From Ruminococcus flavefaciens (lineage in GTDB: Bacteria > Bacillota > Clostridia > Oscillospirales > Ruminococcaceae): a stretch of 64,000 nt of DNA. Positions 1 through 8,000 of this stretch are shown piece after piece. The position numbers and the translations under genes were made by a program. The stretch is taken from the NCBI GenBank assembly GCA_023667045.1, contig JAMPAU010000007.1, forward strand, positions 16,619 through 80,618. The letters are read 5' to 3'. Position 1 is the stretch's first letter. Each line of letters opens with the position of its first letter. The notes beneath the pieces are model-generated. The model did not search any database, was not told the origin of the DNA, and saw nothing but the letters and a program-made list of their open reading frames with translations.

Positions 1-337
1 AGTAAGCAAATGCATTCATGCCAATACTTGTGACACTGTCGGGAATAGTTACTGATATAAGATTATTAAAAAACTGAAATGCATTATTTCCGATACTTGT
101 TACTGGCTTGCCGTCAATTTCCGCCGGAATTTCTATCTTAGTAGCAGATGAATTGCTGTAACCTGTTATTTTTATAGTTTCGTCTTTATTAGTTGCGTAT
201 TTAAAATCACCATATGTGCTGTCCTCTGCACTTGCTGTCATGGACACAGCCGGAGCAATACTTTCCGGAATAACTGCCACACCGAACGCAAGGCACACTG
301 CCATGATTCCGGCTACTATTTTTCTTGATTTTTTCAT
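1..337 (-). CDS. Secreted BspA-like leucine-rich-repeat protein, N-terminal part (cut by window edge)
   Basis: About 112 codons are visible and the gene runs off the left edge. The start is the ATG at 337, behind an AGGAGG-type site. It opens with a signal peptide (MKKSRKIVAGIMAVCLAFGV...) almost identical to that of the LRR-dockerin protein ending at 9286. The visible part then enters LRR_5-type repeats of the form SVTIPDSVTSIG. Family knowledge: BspA-like repeats occur in secreted or surface adhesion proteins. A C-terminal dockerin like that of its paralogue is plausible but lies outside the window. Confidence 0.75.
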   Translation of the reverse strand, partial: MKKSRKIVAGIMAVCLAFGVAVIPESIAPAVSMTASAEDSTYGDFKYATNKDETIKITGYSNSSATKIEIPAEIDGKPVTSIGNNAFQFFNNLISVTIPDSVTSIGMNAFAY

Positions 338-415
338 AAAAATCCTCCTTAAATTTAAATGTTATCATTTTATCAAAAAAAAAAAAAAAACTACGTGACA
401 GAATGATGAAAGTTT
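338..415 (-). promoter_or_regulatory. Duplicated 5' region with a 16-base A/T homopolymer
   Basis: The stretch upstream of this start is nearly identical to 10633-10710 upstream of the paralogue. Both copies have the same AGGAGG site, a -10-like TAAAAT on the minus strand, a run of exactly 16 T (minus strand) and the block CTGTCACG. No good -35 is seen at the usual distance, because the homopolymer fills the spacer region. Inference: a duplicated promoter, possibly sensitive to slippage in the T run. Confidence 0.45.
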
Positions 416-430
416 GGTGAAAATTATCAT

Positions 431-458
431 AAAAAAGGCGGAGCAAAAAAACTCCGCA
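431..458 (-). terminator. Rho-independent terminator after the acidic lipoprotein gene
   Basis: On the minus strand the stem GCGGAG/CTCCGC is followed by a run of six T. It lies just past the stop of the gene at 464-1219. Confidence 0.75.
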
Positions 459-463
459 CATAA

Positions 464-1219
464 TTAATATTCTTCTGTTATTTCGAGGGTCTGTTGAGCG
501 TCTTCTTCAATTACTTCAACGGTTTCTTCAGCGTTTTCTGTTATCAGGTCAGCGGTTTCTTCTGATTCGGGAACTTCAATGACTTCTTCTGCATTCTGTT
601 CCGGAATATCTATAACGTCTTCTGGATTTTCAGTTTCAGATGTAGTTTCCGGCAAAGTCTCTGTAGGTATTGTTTCAGTGGTCTGAGACTGCTCCGATGA
701 AATTTCTTTCATGTCAGTAAAAACTATTTTCAGCTTGTTGTTTTCCATTTCAAAGGAAACAATTCTGCCGTCCTTGCCGACTGAAATTATGTAGTCACCG
801 CCTTCAAGACTTCCGCTCACCTCAAGAACGTTATCATTTTCAGAGCCTTTGAGTTCTTCCAGACGGGCGTTAGCGTCCACTGCCTCGATAAGATTCAGCA
901 TCATGGCTTTCACAGGCAGTGCCGACTGTGGCACAGAAAAGTCAAGACCCTTATATGAAGCACTGACGTTTCCACTGTCAAAGACGAGTTTCACACCGCT
1001 AAGGGTATTAGGTGCTGAAAACTCAACGTCCCACATACCGTCGCCGAAACGTTTCAGAATGCCCTCCGCATTCAGCTTGTCAATCGTGATATTCACGGAA
1101 GACTCAAACGCACAGTTAAGACCGTTTTTCCGTGAAGTCTCACTCTTGATAGGCGAAGAACAGGCAACCATTACCACCGCCGTCAGAATCATAACCGCAA
1201 ATGCAATAAGTCTTTTCAT
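464..1219 (-). CDS. Lipoprotein with LolA-like body and acidic Glu/Thr-rich tail
   Basis: 251 residues. The N-terminus is a lipoprotein signal with lipobox VMVAC, so the mature protein should be anchored on the outer face of the membrane. Residues about 30-165 alternate short beta-like stretches (VNITIDKL, MWDVEFSAP, GVKLVFDSG, YKGLDFSVP), which recalls the LolA/LppX-like fold; that assignment is inference from pattern only. Residues about 175-251 are a low-complexity tail of Glu, Thr, Pro and Val with loosely repeated EE(T/V)(I/V)EV units. It follows nnr after 84 bases and is closed by a hairpin terminator. Function unknown. Confidence 0.7.
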   Translation of the reverse strand: MKRLIAFAVMILTAVVMVACSSPIKSETSRKNGLNCAFESSVNITIDKLNAEGILKRFGDGMWDVEFSAPNTLSGVKLVFDSGNVSASYKGLDFSVPQSALPVKAMMLNLIEAVDANARLEELKGSENDNVLEVSGSLEGGDYIISVGKDGRIVSFEMENNKLKIVFTDMKEISSEQSQTTETIPTETLPETTSETENPEDVIDIPEQNAEEVIEVPESEETADLITENAEETVEVIEEDAQQTLEITEEY

Positions 1220-1303
1220 AATACTTTTTTCTCCAATCTGTGTATTTTTTTAAGACTTTTCACATCTGAGCGGTTGCGTAAAATCGCTTGAATTTATATT
1301 CTG

Positions 1304-2803
1304 TTATTTTATTTTTCTGAATGAATCAGACAGACAGTTTAAAATATCACGTGGGAGCATAGCCTCATGAGTGAATTTTTCCGAGGCAATATCTCCGGCA
1401 AGTCCGTGCATATAAGCTCCGATATACGCCGACTTAAAAGCACCATAGCCCTGTCCGGCTACAGCACCGATTATTCCGGAAAGTATATCGCCACTTCCTC
1501 CCCTGCTCATACCTGCGTTGCCTGTGGGATTCACAGCGAAATTCTTTCTGTCTGCAATAACCGTGCCTGCACCTTTCAGCACAACGGTAACACCGTACTT
1601 TTCAGCAAGTTTTCCGGCAGAATCAAAACGGTTTTCAGATACATCACTGATACTGCACTTCAGCAGACGTGACATTTCAGCCGTATGAGGTGTGAGAATA
1701 ATATCTGTCTTTTTCTTTAGTAAAATATCTATGTCCGAAGCTATGCAGTTTATTCCGTCTGCGTCGATAATTACCGGAACTTTAGAATTTTCTATGACAA
1801 ATTTCGTCAATTTAATTGTTTCCGGAGTAACACCCATTCCGCACCCTATCACAACGGCGTTATATTTTTTTAAGTCAAGCTTTTCCGGCTCGAAACGCAT
1901 AAAGCCGTTATCATCATGAGACATCTCAATAAAAGTAGCCTCTGGTGCAAGCACTGAAACAGTATCAATGCACTTTCCGACAGTAGCAAGCTGAACCAGT
2001 CCAGCACCGCTCCTCAATGCTCCCGATACTGCAAAAAATCCTGCTCCCCTCATCAGATTACTTCCGGCAATAATCAGCACTTTCCCGAAAGTACCTTTGT
2101 GGGCTGTGCTTTTGCGTTCCGGCGGAAAATCCCTAAAATTATCACGCTCTGTGAGAATGTAGCTTTTATTTAGTGATTCAACTGCTTTTTCGGGAATACC
2201 TATATCCGCAACAGTTATCTTTCCGCAAAAATCCCTTGCCGGATACTGAGACATTCCGGTTTTCATAAATCCAAAAGTAATTGTTTCGTCTGCCTTGAAA
2301 GCCCCCTCAGAAACCGTACCGCTGTAGCCGTTCACGCCTGACGGTATATCAACCGCTATCCTGTATGCATTGGGATTTACTTTAAAAATATCAGATATTT
2401 CCTTTCCGAGTTTACCGTGAAAACCCGTCCCGAAAACTCCGTCAATGATTATATCCGCCTGTGGCAGACACTGCCTGTAATCATTTGTTATCTTGATAAT
2501 CCCTTTAATATCACTGAACATTTCTTTTGAGAGTTCAGTTTTCGGCATACCGCATACCATAAGGACAGATATATTTTTATAGCCTATTTCTTTAAGGAGT
2601 TCACTAGCCACAAAACAATCGCCGGCATTATTGCCTGCTCCGGCAATAAAAACTATCTTCTTGTCAATGTTGTTTCCACACTGATAATTTATGATTCTTG
2701 CCAGTTCATATCCTGCTCTCACCATAAGCCGACCCTTTGAGACACCATATTTTTCGGAATTATCCTCAATAATACGCATCTGTTCCGGCGTAACTATACG
2801 CAT
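1304..2803 (-). CDS. nnr: Bifunctional NAD(P)H-hydrate epimerase / ADP-dependent dehydratase
   Basis: 499 residues, the full length for the fused enzyme. Residues 1-210 form the YjeF_N epimerase half, with the nucleotide-binding stretch GAGNNAGDCFVA and the ...DGVFGTGFHG segment. Residues about 225-499 form the kinase-like dehydratase half, with TAHKGTFGKVLIIAGS and the conserved ...GNAGMSRGGSGDILSGI catalytic/ATP region. Together they repair damaged NADHX and NADPHX in the cytosol: the first half interconverts epimers and the second removes water using ADP. The start ATG at 2803 lies 3 bases after the preceding stop, with GGGAAG as ribosome site, so it is co-transcribed with the small genes upstream. 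Confidence 0.95.
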   Translation of the reverse strand: MRIVTPEQMRIIEDNSEKYGVSKGRLMVRAGYELARIINYQCGNNIDKKIVFIAGAGNNAGDCFVASELLKEIGYKNISVLMVCGMPKTELSKEMFSDIKGIIKITNDYRQCLPQADIIIDGVFGTGFHGKLGKEISDIFKVNPNAYRIAVDIPSGVNGYSGTVSEGAFKADETITFGFMKTGMSQYPARDFCGKITVADIGIPEKAVESLNKSYILTERDNFRDFPPERKSTAHKGTFGKVLIIAGSNLMRGAGFFAVSGALRSGAGLVQLATVGKCIDTVSVLAPEATFIEMSHDDNGFMRFEPEKLDLKKYNAVVIGCGMGVTPETIKLTKFVIENSKVPVIIDADGINCIASDIDILLKKKTDIILTPHTAEMSRLLKCSISDVSENRFDSAGKLAEKYGVTVVLKGAGTVIADRKNFAVNPTGNAGMSRGGSGDILSGIIGAVAGQGYGAFKSAYIGAYMHGLAGDIASEKFTHEAMLPRDILNCLSDSFRKIK

Positions 2804-2806
2804 TTT

Positions 2807-3151
2807 TTACACTTCCCTTTTTAAGTAATTAAAATAATGATTGTAGTCTGTCCAGTATTCGAGGTAATAAAGCACTTCATCTTTAGACCTTGTTTCAAGT
2901 TTTTCAATCGGACTATAAAAAGGACTTTCCAAAGTCGTATCAACCATATAAAGAATATACTGCCCTCTGTCGAAGTCACCGTACCAACCCAAATCAACAA
3001 GCAGATTGTTATTTTGCAGTTGCAGTAAGTCCTCGCACAATTCCAGACAGTATTCCTCACCGTCTGTTTCGGGGTTGTATTCGGAAAAGTTATTATATTT
3101 AACAGTCCAGCCGGAAGTGATTCTCAACGGTTGCAATTTAAAAGTTTTCAT
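2807..3151 (-). CDS. Hypothetical small cytosolic protein (114 aa)
   Basis: Not recognised. It is rich in Tyr, Asp and Glu (pI acidic), with no signal peptide or membrane segment. The segment LLVDLGWYGDFDRGQYILYMVD looks like alternating beta strands. The start ATG at 3151 has an AGGAG site that overlaps the stop of the preceding gene, so translation is probably coupled. Its size, acidity and neighbours resemble the small immunity-type proteins found in Firmicutes, but no toxin gene is visible nearby, so that remains a guess. Confidence 0.65.
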   Translation of the reverse strand: MKTFKLQPLRITSGWTVKYNNFSEYNPETDGEEYCLELCEDLLQLQNNNLLVDLGWYGDFDRGQYILYMVDTTLESPFYSPIEKLETRSKDEVLYYLEYWTDYNHYFNYLKREV

Positions 3152-3160
3152 ATTTATCTC

Positions 3161-3655
3161 CTATAATTCAGAAATCCGCCTGTCCAGATAATCATAAAGC
3201 AACTGCCACATATCCAAACCGGTATTCAAGTACAACTGACTTTCAAGCCTTTCAATTTCGTCCATAACTTCCTCACTAAGTTCATTATCGTCAGAAAAAG
3301 TCAAAATATAGTATTCGCTATAACCCTTGCTTAAAAACTCCGCTCTCATCAAATTAGGAGAGATAAGACGGCATATTTCCGAAAGTATTTCAGCGTCTTT
3401 ATGGTCGCCGATAGTCCGGAATGCCTTTATTATATGAGGTACATAATGACCTGTTGAGTTTTCAAAACAAGTGAATATGCCTTCCATGACTAATTCTGTG
3501 TCAAAATCAATCAGAAACATTGCCGTCTGAATAAAATCATCATATTCAAGCCATTGTGAACGCTCATAGTCCCATAGCTCATGCGAGAGTTTTTCACAGA
3601 GTTCCGCACCGGAAAATTTCTTTATATCAATGCAACTTCCGTCAATCCATTTCAT
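3161..3655 (-). CDS. DUF4375-like protein
   Basis: 164 residues from the ATG at 3655, which lies one base after the previous stop and is preceded by AGAGGA at 11 bases. An upstream in-frame TTG at 3679 would overlap the preceding gene and has no ribosome site. The core (residues about 22-80: ELWDYERSQWLEYDDF, GIFTCFENSTGHYVPHIIKAF) matches the helical pattern of DUF4375/DMP19-like proteins, where a 'G-x-F-x-x-(F/Y)-x-N-S-x-G' motif is typical. Function unknown. The family is common beside polymorphic-toxin immunity genes. Part of the small-gene run leading to nnr. Confidence 0.65.
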   Translation of the reverse strand: MKWIDGSCIDIKKFSGAELCEKLSHELWDYERSQWLEYDDFIQTAMFLIDFDTELVMEGIFTCFENSTGHYVPHIIKAFRTIGDHKDAEILSEICRLISPNLMRAEFLSKGYSEYYILTFSDDNELSEEVMDEIERLESQLYLNTGLDMWQLLYDYLDRRISEL

Positions 3656-3656
3656 G

Positions 3657-4199
3657 TCAGCTAAGTTCCTCTTTAGCAAACCTGCTTCTTACATTTGACG
3701 GCAGAAAACGCTTTATATTTTCAATCATTCTTTCGTCTGGAGCAAAGACAAGCCTTGTCAGACCGTAATCCTCGTGCTGAAAGTCCGCATAGTACTCATG
3801 AGAAGCTATATTATCCGAACTGATTACAACAGTCATATTTTCCGGCTCGTCAATGTCTTCACTGTACTTACCGAAAGCCGTGAACTTATTAACCTCAACG
3901 CTTATAAGCGATTTACGTTTTTTCTTTGCAATAATCTTATCAACATCAAGCTCGCCGTTAGTAAAAGCGTATTCATACTCCACATATGACGACTGAACTT
4001 TATTGAAAGTAAGATACCCTGCACCCACAGCAAGAACAAATCCGACAAGCGAAAGTATAGGATTTCCGAGTGTAATAATCCCGACCGCTATGAATACAAG
4101 CGTACTGACTATTCCAAGTACTGTAGTAAGCGTGCGTTTAGTTTTTTCGGAAGCCGTTTCATTTTTCTTAACAAGCTGTTCTGCAAAATTATCCATCAT
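3657..4199 (-). CDS. DUF6106-like membrane protein
   Basis: 180 residues from the ATG at 4199 (GGAGA at 9 bases); the in-frame TTG at 4205 is less likely. A Lys-rich cytosolic N-terminus (about 25 residues) is followed by two closely spaced hydrophobic helices at about 27-65 with a short Gly/Pro turn. A soluble C-terminal domain of about 110 residues has the stretch EYEYAFTNGELDVDKIIAKKKRK. This layout and motif fit the DUF6106 family of Firmicutes membrane proteins of unknown role. It heads the minus-strand run that continues to nnr. Confidence 0.7.
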   Translation of the reverse strand: MMDNFAEQLVKKNETASEKTKRTLTTVLGIVSTLVFIAVGIITLGNPILSLVGFVLAVGAGYLTFNKVQSSYVEYEYAFTNGELDVDKIIAKKKRKSLISVEVNKFTAFGKYSEDIDEPENMTVVISSDNIASHEYYADFQHEDYGLTRLVFAPDERMIENIKRFLPSNVRSRFAKEELS

Positions 4200-4314
4200 T
4201 TTCAATATCTCCGTTTCATTTAAATAATATATATATCATAACATAAAAAAATGCTTATTTCAAGAAACTGTCATGTTTTTAAAAAAATTTAATAATATTC
4301 TTCAAAAACTATGT

Positions 4315-4343
4315 TTGACGAAATCCGTTTAATATGCTATAAT
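4315..4343 (+). promoter_or_regulatory. Sigma-A promoter for 4367-5989
   Basis: TTGACG at 4315-4320 and TATAAT at 4338-4343 are separated by 17 bases, with a TGn extension before the -10. Confidence 0.85.
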
Positions 4344-4366
4344 ATAAGAAAACAGGAGGTATAAGG

Positions 4367-4804
4367 GTGGAATTTATACTTGTTATTGCAGTAATAGCAG
4401 TACTGTGTATAATCTTTCAGGTAAGTATGGATTTGATAATTGCAGGAATCGCAATACTTGCCGTACTGATTATCATGGCTATGACGATACTTTTTATATA
4501 TTTTTTTATACGTCTGCTTTTTTCAAAAAAGGTCGAGGCATATTTTTCAGAAATAATCCAGCCAAAAGAAAATAAGTTTCGGACAGCCTGCTATATAGTT
4601 GACGGCGTAAAGTACTTATGCGTATTTCCGGCAGAGTCTGTACTGCTGAACGGTCTTTACAAAAAAGACAAAAAATACCATGTATGGCTTAACAGGCGTA
4701 TGAACCGTGTGTATGACAGGTTCGCTTTCGCAACGTGTGTAACGGGCTTTTCGGTTAGTGTGCTTATTATGACCGCAGTGATTTTTATATACCTCACAGT
4801 TTAA
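4367..4804 (+). CDS. Small membrane protein, function unknown
   Basis: 145 residues. The start is GTG at 4367, with AGGAGGT six bases upstream. Hydrophobic helices lie at about 1-18, 20-48 and 118-143, and a positively charged loop lies between. The loop contains NGLYKKDKKYHVWLNRRM, suggesting a cytosolic basic hairpin. No family was recognised. It is the first gene after a near-consensus promoter and is followed after 15 bases by an SmtB-type repressor, so it may belong to the same metal-responsive unit (inference). Confidence 0.65.
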   Translation: MEFILVIAVIAVLCIIFQVSMDLIIAGIAILAVLIIMAMTILFIYFFIRLLFSKKVEAYFSEIIQPKENKFRTACYIVDGVKYLCVFPAESVLLNGLYKKDKKYHVWLNRRMNRVYDRFAFATCVTGFSVSVLIMTAVIFIYLTV

Positions 4805-4819
4805 GATAAGGAGAAAAAA

Positions 4820-5170
4820 ATGAATAGAGAAATTAACGGCGTTCATGGAGTAAATAATAATCTGGAAGAAAAAATCTCAAAAATCTCTCCTGACGATACT
4901 GTACTATATGATACCGCTGAACTGCTTAAAGTATTCGGCGAATCCACAAGAATACGTATAATTTTCGTGCTGTGTCAAGGTGAATTATGCGTGCGTGACA
5001 TAGCAGGCAGACTTGAAATGACCCAGTCAGCAATATCTCATCAGTTGCGTGTACTTAAACAGGCTCGCCTTGTCAGCACACGCCGTGACGGAAAAACTAT
5101 CTTCTACTCGCTCTGCGACGACCATGTAAAAACTATCTTCTACCACGCTATAGAACACGTAATGGAGTGA
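4820..5170 (+). CDS. ArsR/SmtB-family metal-sensing repressor with alpha-5 zinc site
   Basis: 116 residues; winged-helix DNA-binding protein. Residues about 30-95 carry the fold (LLKVFGESTRIRIIFVL, MTQSAISHQLRVLKQARLV). The alpha-3 site is reduced to one Cys (GELCVRDIA), so an alpha-3N cadmium/lead site is unlikely. The C-terminal helix reads DDHVKTIFYHAIEHVME, giving D-x-H-x10-H-x2-E. This is the same spacing and residue set as the alpha-5 zinc site of SmtB (D104, H106, H117, E120). Expected role: release DNA when zinc is high. No zinc pump is adjacent; the flanking genes are a small membrane protein and an amidohydrolase, which are the likely targets (inference). Confidence 0.88.
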   Translation: MNREINGVHGVNNNLEEKISKISPDDTVLYDTAELLKVFGESTRIRIIFVLCQGELCVRDIAGRLEMTQSAISHQLRVLKQARLVSTRRDGKTIFYSLCDDHVKTIFYHAIEHVME

Positions 5171-5178
5171 ATTTTTTT

Positions 5179-5989
5179 ATGCAGTATTTTGATTTTCACA
5201 CACACATTTACTGAAAGTCTCGCCCAGCGTGCCTTGTCGGGACTTTCAGAAACAAGCGGAAAAATTCCCACAACCGACGGCACTGTAAAAGGTCTCCGGA
5301 AAATAATGACCGAAAACAATATCAGTGAATTTCTTGTACTTCCGGTGGCTACAAAACCCTCACAGCAGACCGCCATAAACAACTGGGCTTCTGAAATAAT
5401 GGGAAACGGTCTCTATGCCTGCGGAACTATTCACCCCGACGCTGACAACGCTTTTGAAGAAATCGACCGCATAAAATCACTCGGTCTCTACGGCGTGAAA
5501 TTCCATTCGGAATATCAGCATTTTTGTCCAGACGAGGAGAGAATGTTTCCGATATATGAAAAAATAGCTGAAAATGGTCTTATTGCTGTATTTCACGGAG
5601 GCTGGGACCCTTTCGGCGACGGCGAAATAAGATGTACTCCGGAACGCATGGCACGTGCTGTGGCGAGAGTTCCTCAGCTTACTTTTGTCACGGCACATCT
5701 CGGCGGTATAAATGTATGGGACGACGTTGAAAAATACCTCGCCGGAAAATTTGATAATCTCTATCTTGACGTAAGCGTTATTGCGAGTTTCGGAATAAGC
5801 GACAATCAGCTTTTAAGAATTATCAGAACTCACGGCACAGACAAGATACTTTTCGGGAGCGACTGCCCTTGGGACAACCCCACAAATGAACTTAATATGA
5901 TACACAGACTTCCGCTTGATGAGGAAGACATGGAAAAAATCTTTTTCAGAAATGCACACCGTATTCTGAAACTACCAAAGTATATATAA
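5179..5989 (+). CDS. TIM-barrel amidohydrolase (Amidohydro_2 type), N-terminus frameshifted
   Basis: The natural start is ATG at 5179, with GGAG 11 bases upstream, reading MQYFDFHTHIY and then a stop at 5212. The remainder of the enzyme continues in another frame to 5989 (about 260 residues: GVKFHSEYQHF, VFHGGWDPFGDGE, VTAHLGG, ILFGSDCPWDNP). The DFHTH metal-binding motif and the body are therefore out of frame by one base. The shift falls on a (CA)5 run at 5197-5206, and six CA units would restore a single reading frame. It may be a slipped or phase-variable gene, a recent pseudogene, or a sequence error. The alternative TTG start at 5189 has no ribosome site and would lose the HxH motif. 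Confidence 0.7.
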
Positions 5990-5990
5990 T

Positions 5991-6019
5991 TTGACTGATT
6001 AACAGAATATTAGGATAAT
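5991..6019 (+). promoter_or_regulatory. Sigma-A promoter for the CPBP-like gene
   Basis: TTGACT at 5991-5996 and GATAAT at 6014-6019, spacer 17. It starts 2 bases past the amidohydrolase stop and leaves a leader of about 70 bases. Confidence 0.65.
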
Positions 6020-6094
6020 ATAACTAAAATAATAACATTAAGTACCAATAATTATGATAAAATATACTACAGGCGGTATTAGGGGGTGTATAGT

Positions 6095-7258
6095 ATGAAA
6101 ACTGCCGACAATAACGAAAAAACTATTATAGATGTTGTAGAAGAATTTGACTACTCAACACAGAACAAAAATTACAGCAATGCTTTCAGAAAATGGCGGA
6201 AAAATAAAAGCAATCCCTTTGCATTCAATTTCTCAGTAAATAAAAAGGAAAGTATTTTCATAGACGGTAAAGGCTTTGTAAGCAATTCCCCTGCTGAATC
6301 GGAACATGAAACGATAAGCAGGATTTTTTTTGTAATCGGCTCTGCAATGCTTTTATGGGTCACTATCGACAATATTATAGGCAAAATGATTATATATCTT
6401 CTTGATATTCTCGGCGTAAACATACATACTGCTTTTTTCAATACATCATGCTACGGTGGAAGTATTGAAATAGTCGCTTCAATGATAATAATATCGCTGA
6501 TTAAAATATACACTCCGGCGTTTTATATACATAAAAAGCTTAAAATGCCTTTTAAGGTTGAATTTATGAGTACAATGAATCACCCCAGCGAGCTGATAAA
6601 TGCAATGGCTATGTCTCTTATTGTATGTACAGTAATAAGCATTCCTGACGCTTATTCAAGCAGTGCAAAAGAAATATACTCATATTTCAAAAGCATAGAC
6701 ACGGATATTTCAGTATGGGGACAGGCTGAATATGTAATCTATACTATATTTGATGTTATTATAATGTCAGTATCATCAGAGATACTTTTTAGGGGGGCAG
6801 TTTTTTCAGCACTCCGTCAGTTCGGGGATATTTTCGCCATTATTGTTACTGCTGTAATGTCAGCACTCCTTACACAAAACTTTCCGGATATGCTTACAGT
6901 TTTTACTATTTCGGTGATAGCTTCAATCGGTATGCTAAAAAGCGGTTCGATTTTCACGGCATTTGCAGTGAGTACAGTATTCAAGATGTATCAGCTTAGT
7001 ATTGTTATTATTGAGGCGAGCAACTCTGATAATATGTTTCTCATAAGAAACCTCGTTATGACCGGAATCTTTATCATAGGTACTATTGCAGTGATTATCA
7101 TAAATATTGCTGGAAAACACAAGGGCAGACGTTACCTTGCTGAATATCATTCAGAAATATCTCTGAAAGAACGTCTTATATTTTCGTTCAAGTCGTTTCC
7201 GTTCATGGCAGTTGCAGTAATATGTCTGATTGCATCAGTTATCAAAATAATCTATTAG
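6095..7258 (+). CDS. CPBP-like polytopic membrane protein with degenerate active site
   Basis: 387 residues from ATG 6095 (AGGGGG at 8 bases); a GTG at 6086 lies inside that site. A cytosolic N-terminus of about 75 residues is followed by seven to eight membrane segments. Residues about 230-290 resemble the CPBP/CAAX-protease core: SEILFRGAVFSALRQFG corresponds to the EExxxR motif, and ALLTQNFPDML sits where FxxxH is expected. The first catalytic Glu is Ser and the His is absent, so proteolysis is unlikely. It may act as a pseudoprotease or scaffold (inference). It is followed 10 bases later by tadA. Confidence 0.7.
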   Translation: MKTADNNEKTIIDVVEEFDYSTQNKNYSNAFRKWRKNKSNPFAFNFSVNKKESIFIDGKGFVSNSPAESEHETISRIFFVIGSAMLLWVTIDNIIGKMIIYLLDILGVNIHTAFFNTSCYGGSIEIVASMIIISLIKIYTPAFYIHKKLKMPFKVEFMSTMNHPSELINAMAMSLIVCTVISIPDAYSSSAKEIYSYFKSIDTDISVWGQAEYVIYTIFDVIIMSVSSEILFRGAVFSALRQFGDIFAIIVTAVMSALLTQNFPDMLTVFTISVIASIGMLKSGSIFTAFAVSTVFKMYQLSIVIIEASNSDNMFLIRNLVMTGIFIIGTIAVIIINIAGKHKGRRYLAEYHSEISLKERLIFSFKSFPFMAVAVICLIASVIKIIY

Positions 7259-7268
7259 AGGGATTTTT

Positions 7269-7751
7269 ATGGAAAGATACATGAAAAGAGCCATTGAACT
7301 GGCTGAAATATCCGCAAGTGAGGGAGAAGTTCCGGTGGGAGCGGTTATTGTAAAGAAGACCACAGGCGAAATAGTCGGCGAGGGGCGGAATATGCGTGAG
7401 AGCAGTAAAAACGCCCTCGCCCATGCTGAAATAATAGCCATAGATATGGCTTGCCGTACTCTCGGCGGTTGGAGACTGCCAGAATGCGAAATGTATATCA
7501 CTCTCGAACCCTGCCCCATGTGTTGCGGTGCTATAATAAATGCCCGTATTGACAATGTGATTTTCGGGGCTTACGACGTGAAAAGCGGTTCTGCCGTATC
7601 TGTGCAGAAAATATTTGAACTGCCATATAATTACCGTCCGGAAGTGACAGGCGGTGTAATGGAAAAGGAATGTGCAGATATTTTATCCCTGTTTTTCCGG
7701 CAATTACGTGAGAAGAAAAAATTTTCAAAAAAATTTTCAAAAAACTCTTGA
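7269..7751 (+). CDS. tadA: tRNA-specific adenosine deaminase
   Basis: 160 residues; makes inosine at the wobble position of tRNA-Arg(ACG). The deaminase fold is clear: substrate stretch EVPVGAVIV, zinc/catalytic HAE at about residues 54-56, and PCPMC at about 84-88 with the partner LEPCPMC. The last dozen residues (KFSKKFSKNS) are a low-complexity extension encoded by an AT-rich tandem stretch. The stop codon overlaps the -35 box of the tRNA-Leu promoter, so the two units are packed back to back. Confidence 0.95.
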   Translation: MERYMKRAIELAEISASEGEVPVGAVIVKKTTGEIVGEGRNMRESSKNALAHAEIIAIDMACRTLGGWRLPECEMYITLEPCPMCCGAIINARIDNVIFGAYDVKSGSAVSVQKIFELPYNYRPEVTGGVMEKECADILSLFFRQLREKKKFSKKFSKNS

Positions 7752-7776
7752 CAAATCGTTTTTTATGTGCTATAAT
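7748..7776 (+). promoter_or_regulatory. Consensus sigma-A promoter for tRNA-Leu
   Basis: TTGACA at 7748-7753, 17-base spacer, TATAAT at 7771-7776, with an extended -10 TGC. A perfect match in all 12 positions. Confidence 0.92.
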
Positions 7777-7827
7777 ATTAAAGCAGTCGGGTGATAAGCC
7801 CCTTGTAAAACCTAATTGTACTGCAAT

Positions 7828-7912
7828 GCGAGTGTGCTGGAATAGGCAGACAGGCACGTTTGAGGGGCGTGTGTCGAAGGACGTATGGGTTCAAGTCCCA
7901 TTACTCGCACCA
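7828..7912 (+). tRNA. tRNA-Leu(GAG)
   Basis: 85 bases including the encoded CCA. The acceptor arm GCGAGTG pairs with TACTCGC. The anticodon stem CACGT/GCGTG encloses the loop TTGAGGG, giving anticodon GAG. A long class-II variable arm follows, and the T arm is ATGGG-TTCAAGT-CCCAT. Single-gene unit with its own promoter and terminator. Confidence 0.95.
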
Positions 7913-7913
7913 T

Positions 7914-7946
7914 AAAAAGACTTCTCTTTCTGAGAGGTCTTTTTTA
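7914..7946 (+). terminator. Terminator of tRNA-Leu
   Basis: The stem GACTTCTC/GAGAGGTC, with a 5-base loop, is flanked by A and T runs directly after the tRNA. Confidence 0.85.
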
Positions 7947-7965
7947 TTTTCTATAGATAAAAAAA

Positions 7966-7993
7966 TCCCTGCCGGAATTTGTACCGACAGGGA
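7966..7993 (-). terminator. Terminator of the CAP-LRR-dockerin gene
   Basis: The stem TCCCTGCCGG/CCGACAGGGA is followed on the minus strand by a run of seven T. Confidence 0.8.
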
Positions 7994-8000
7994 AATTTAT

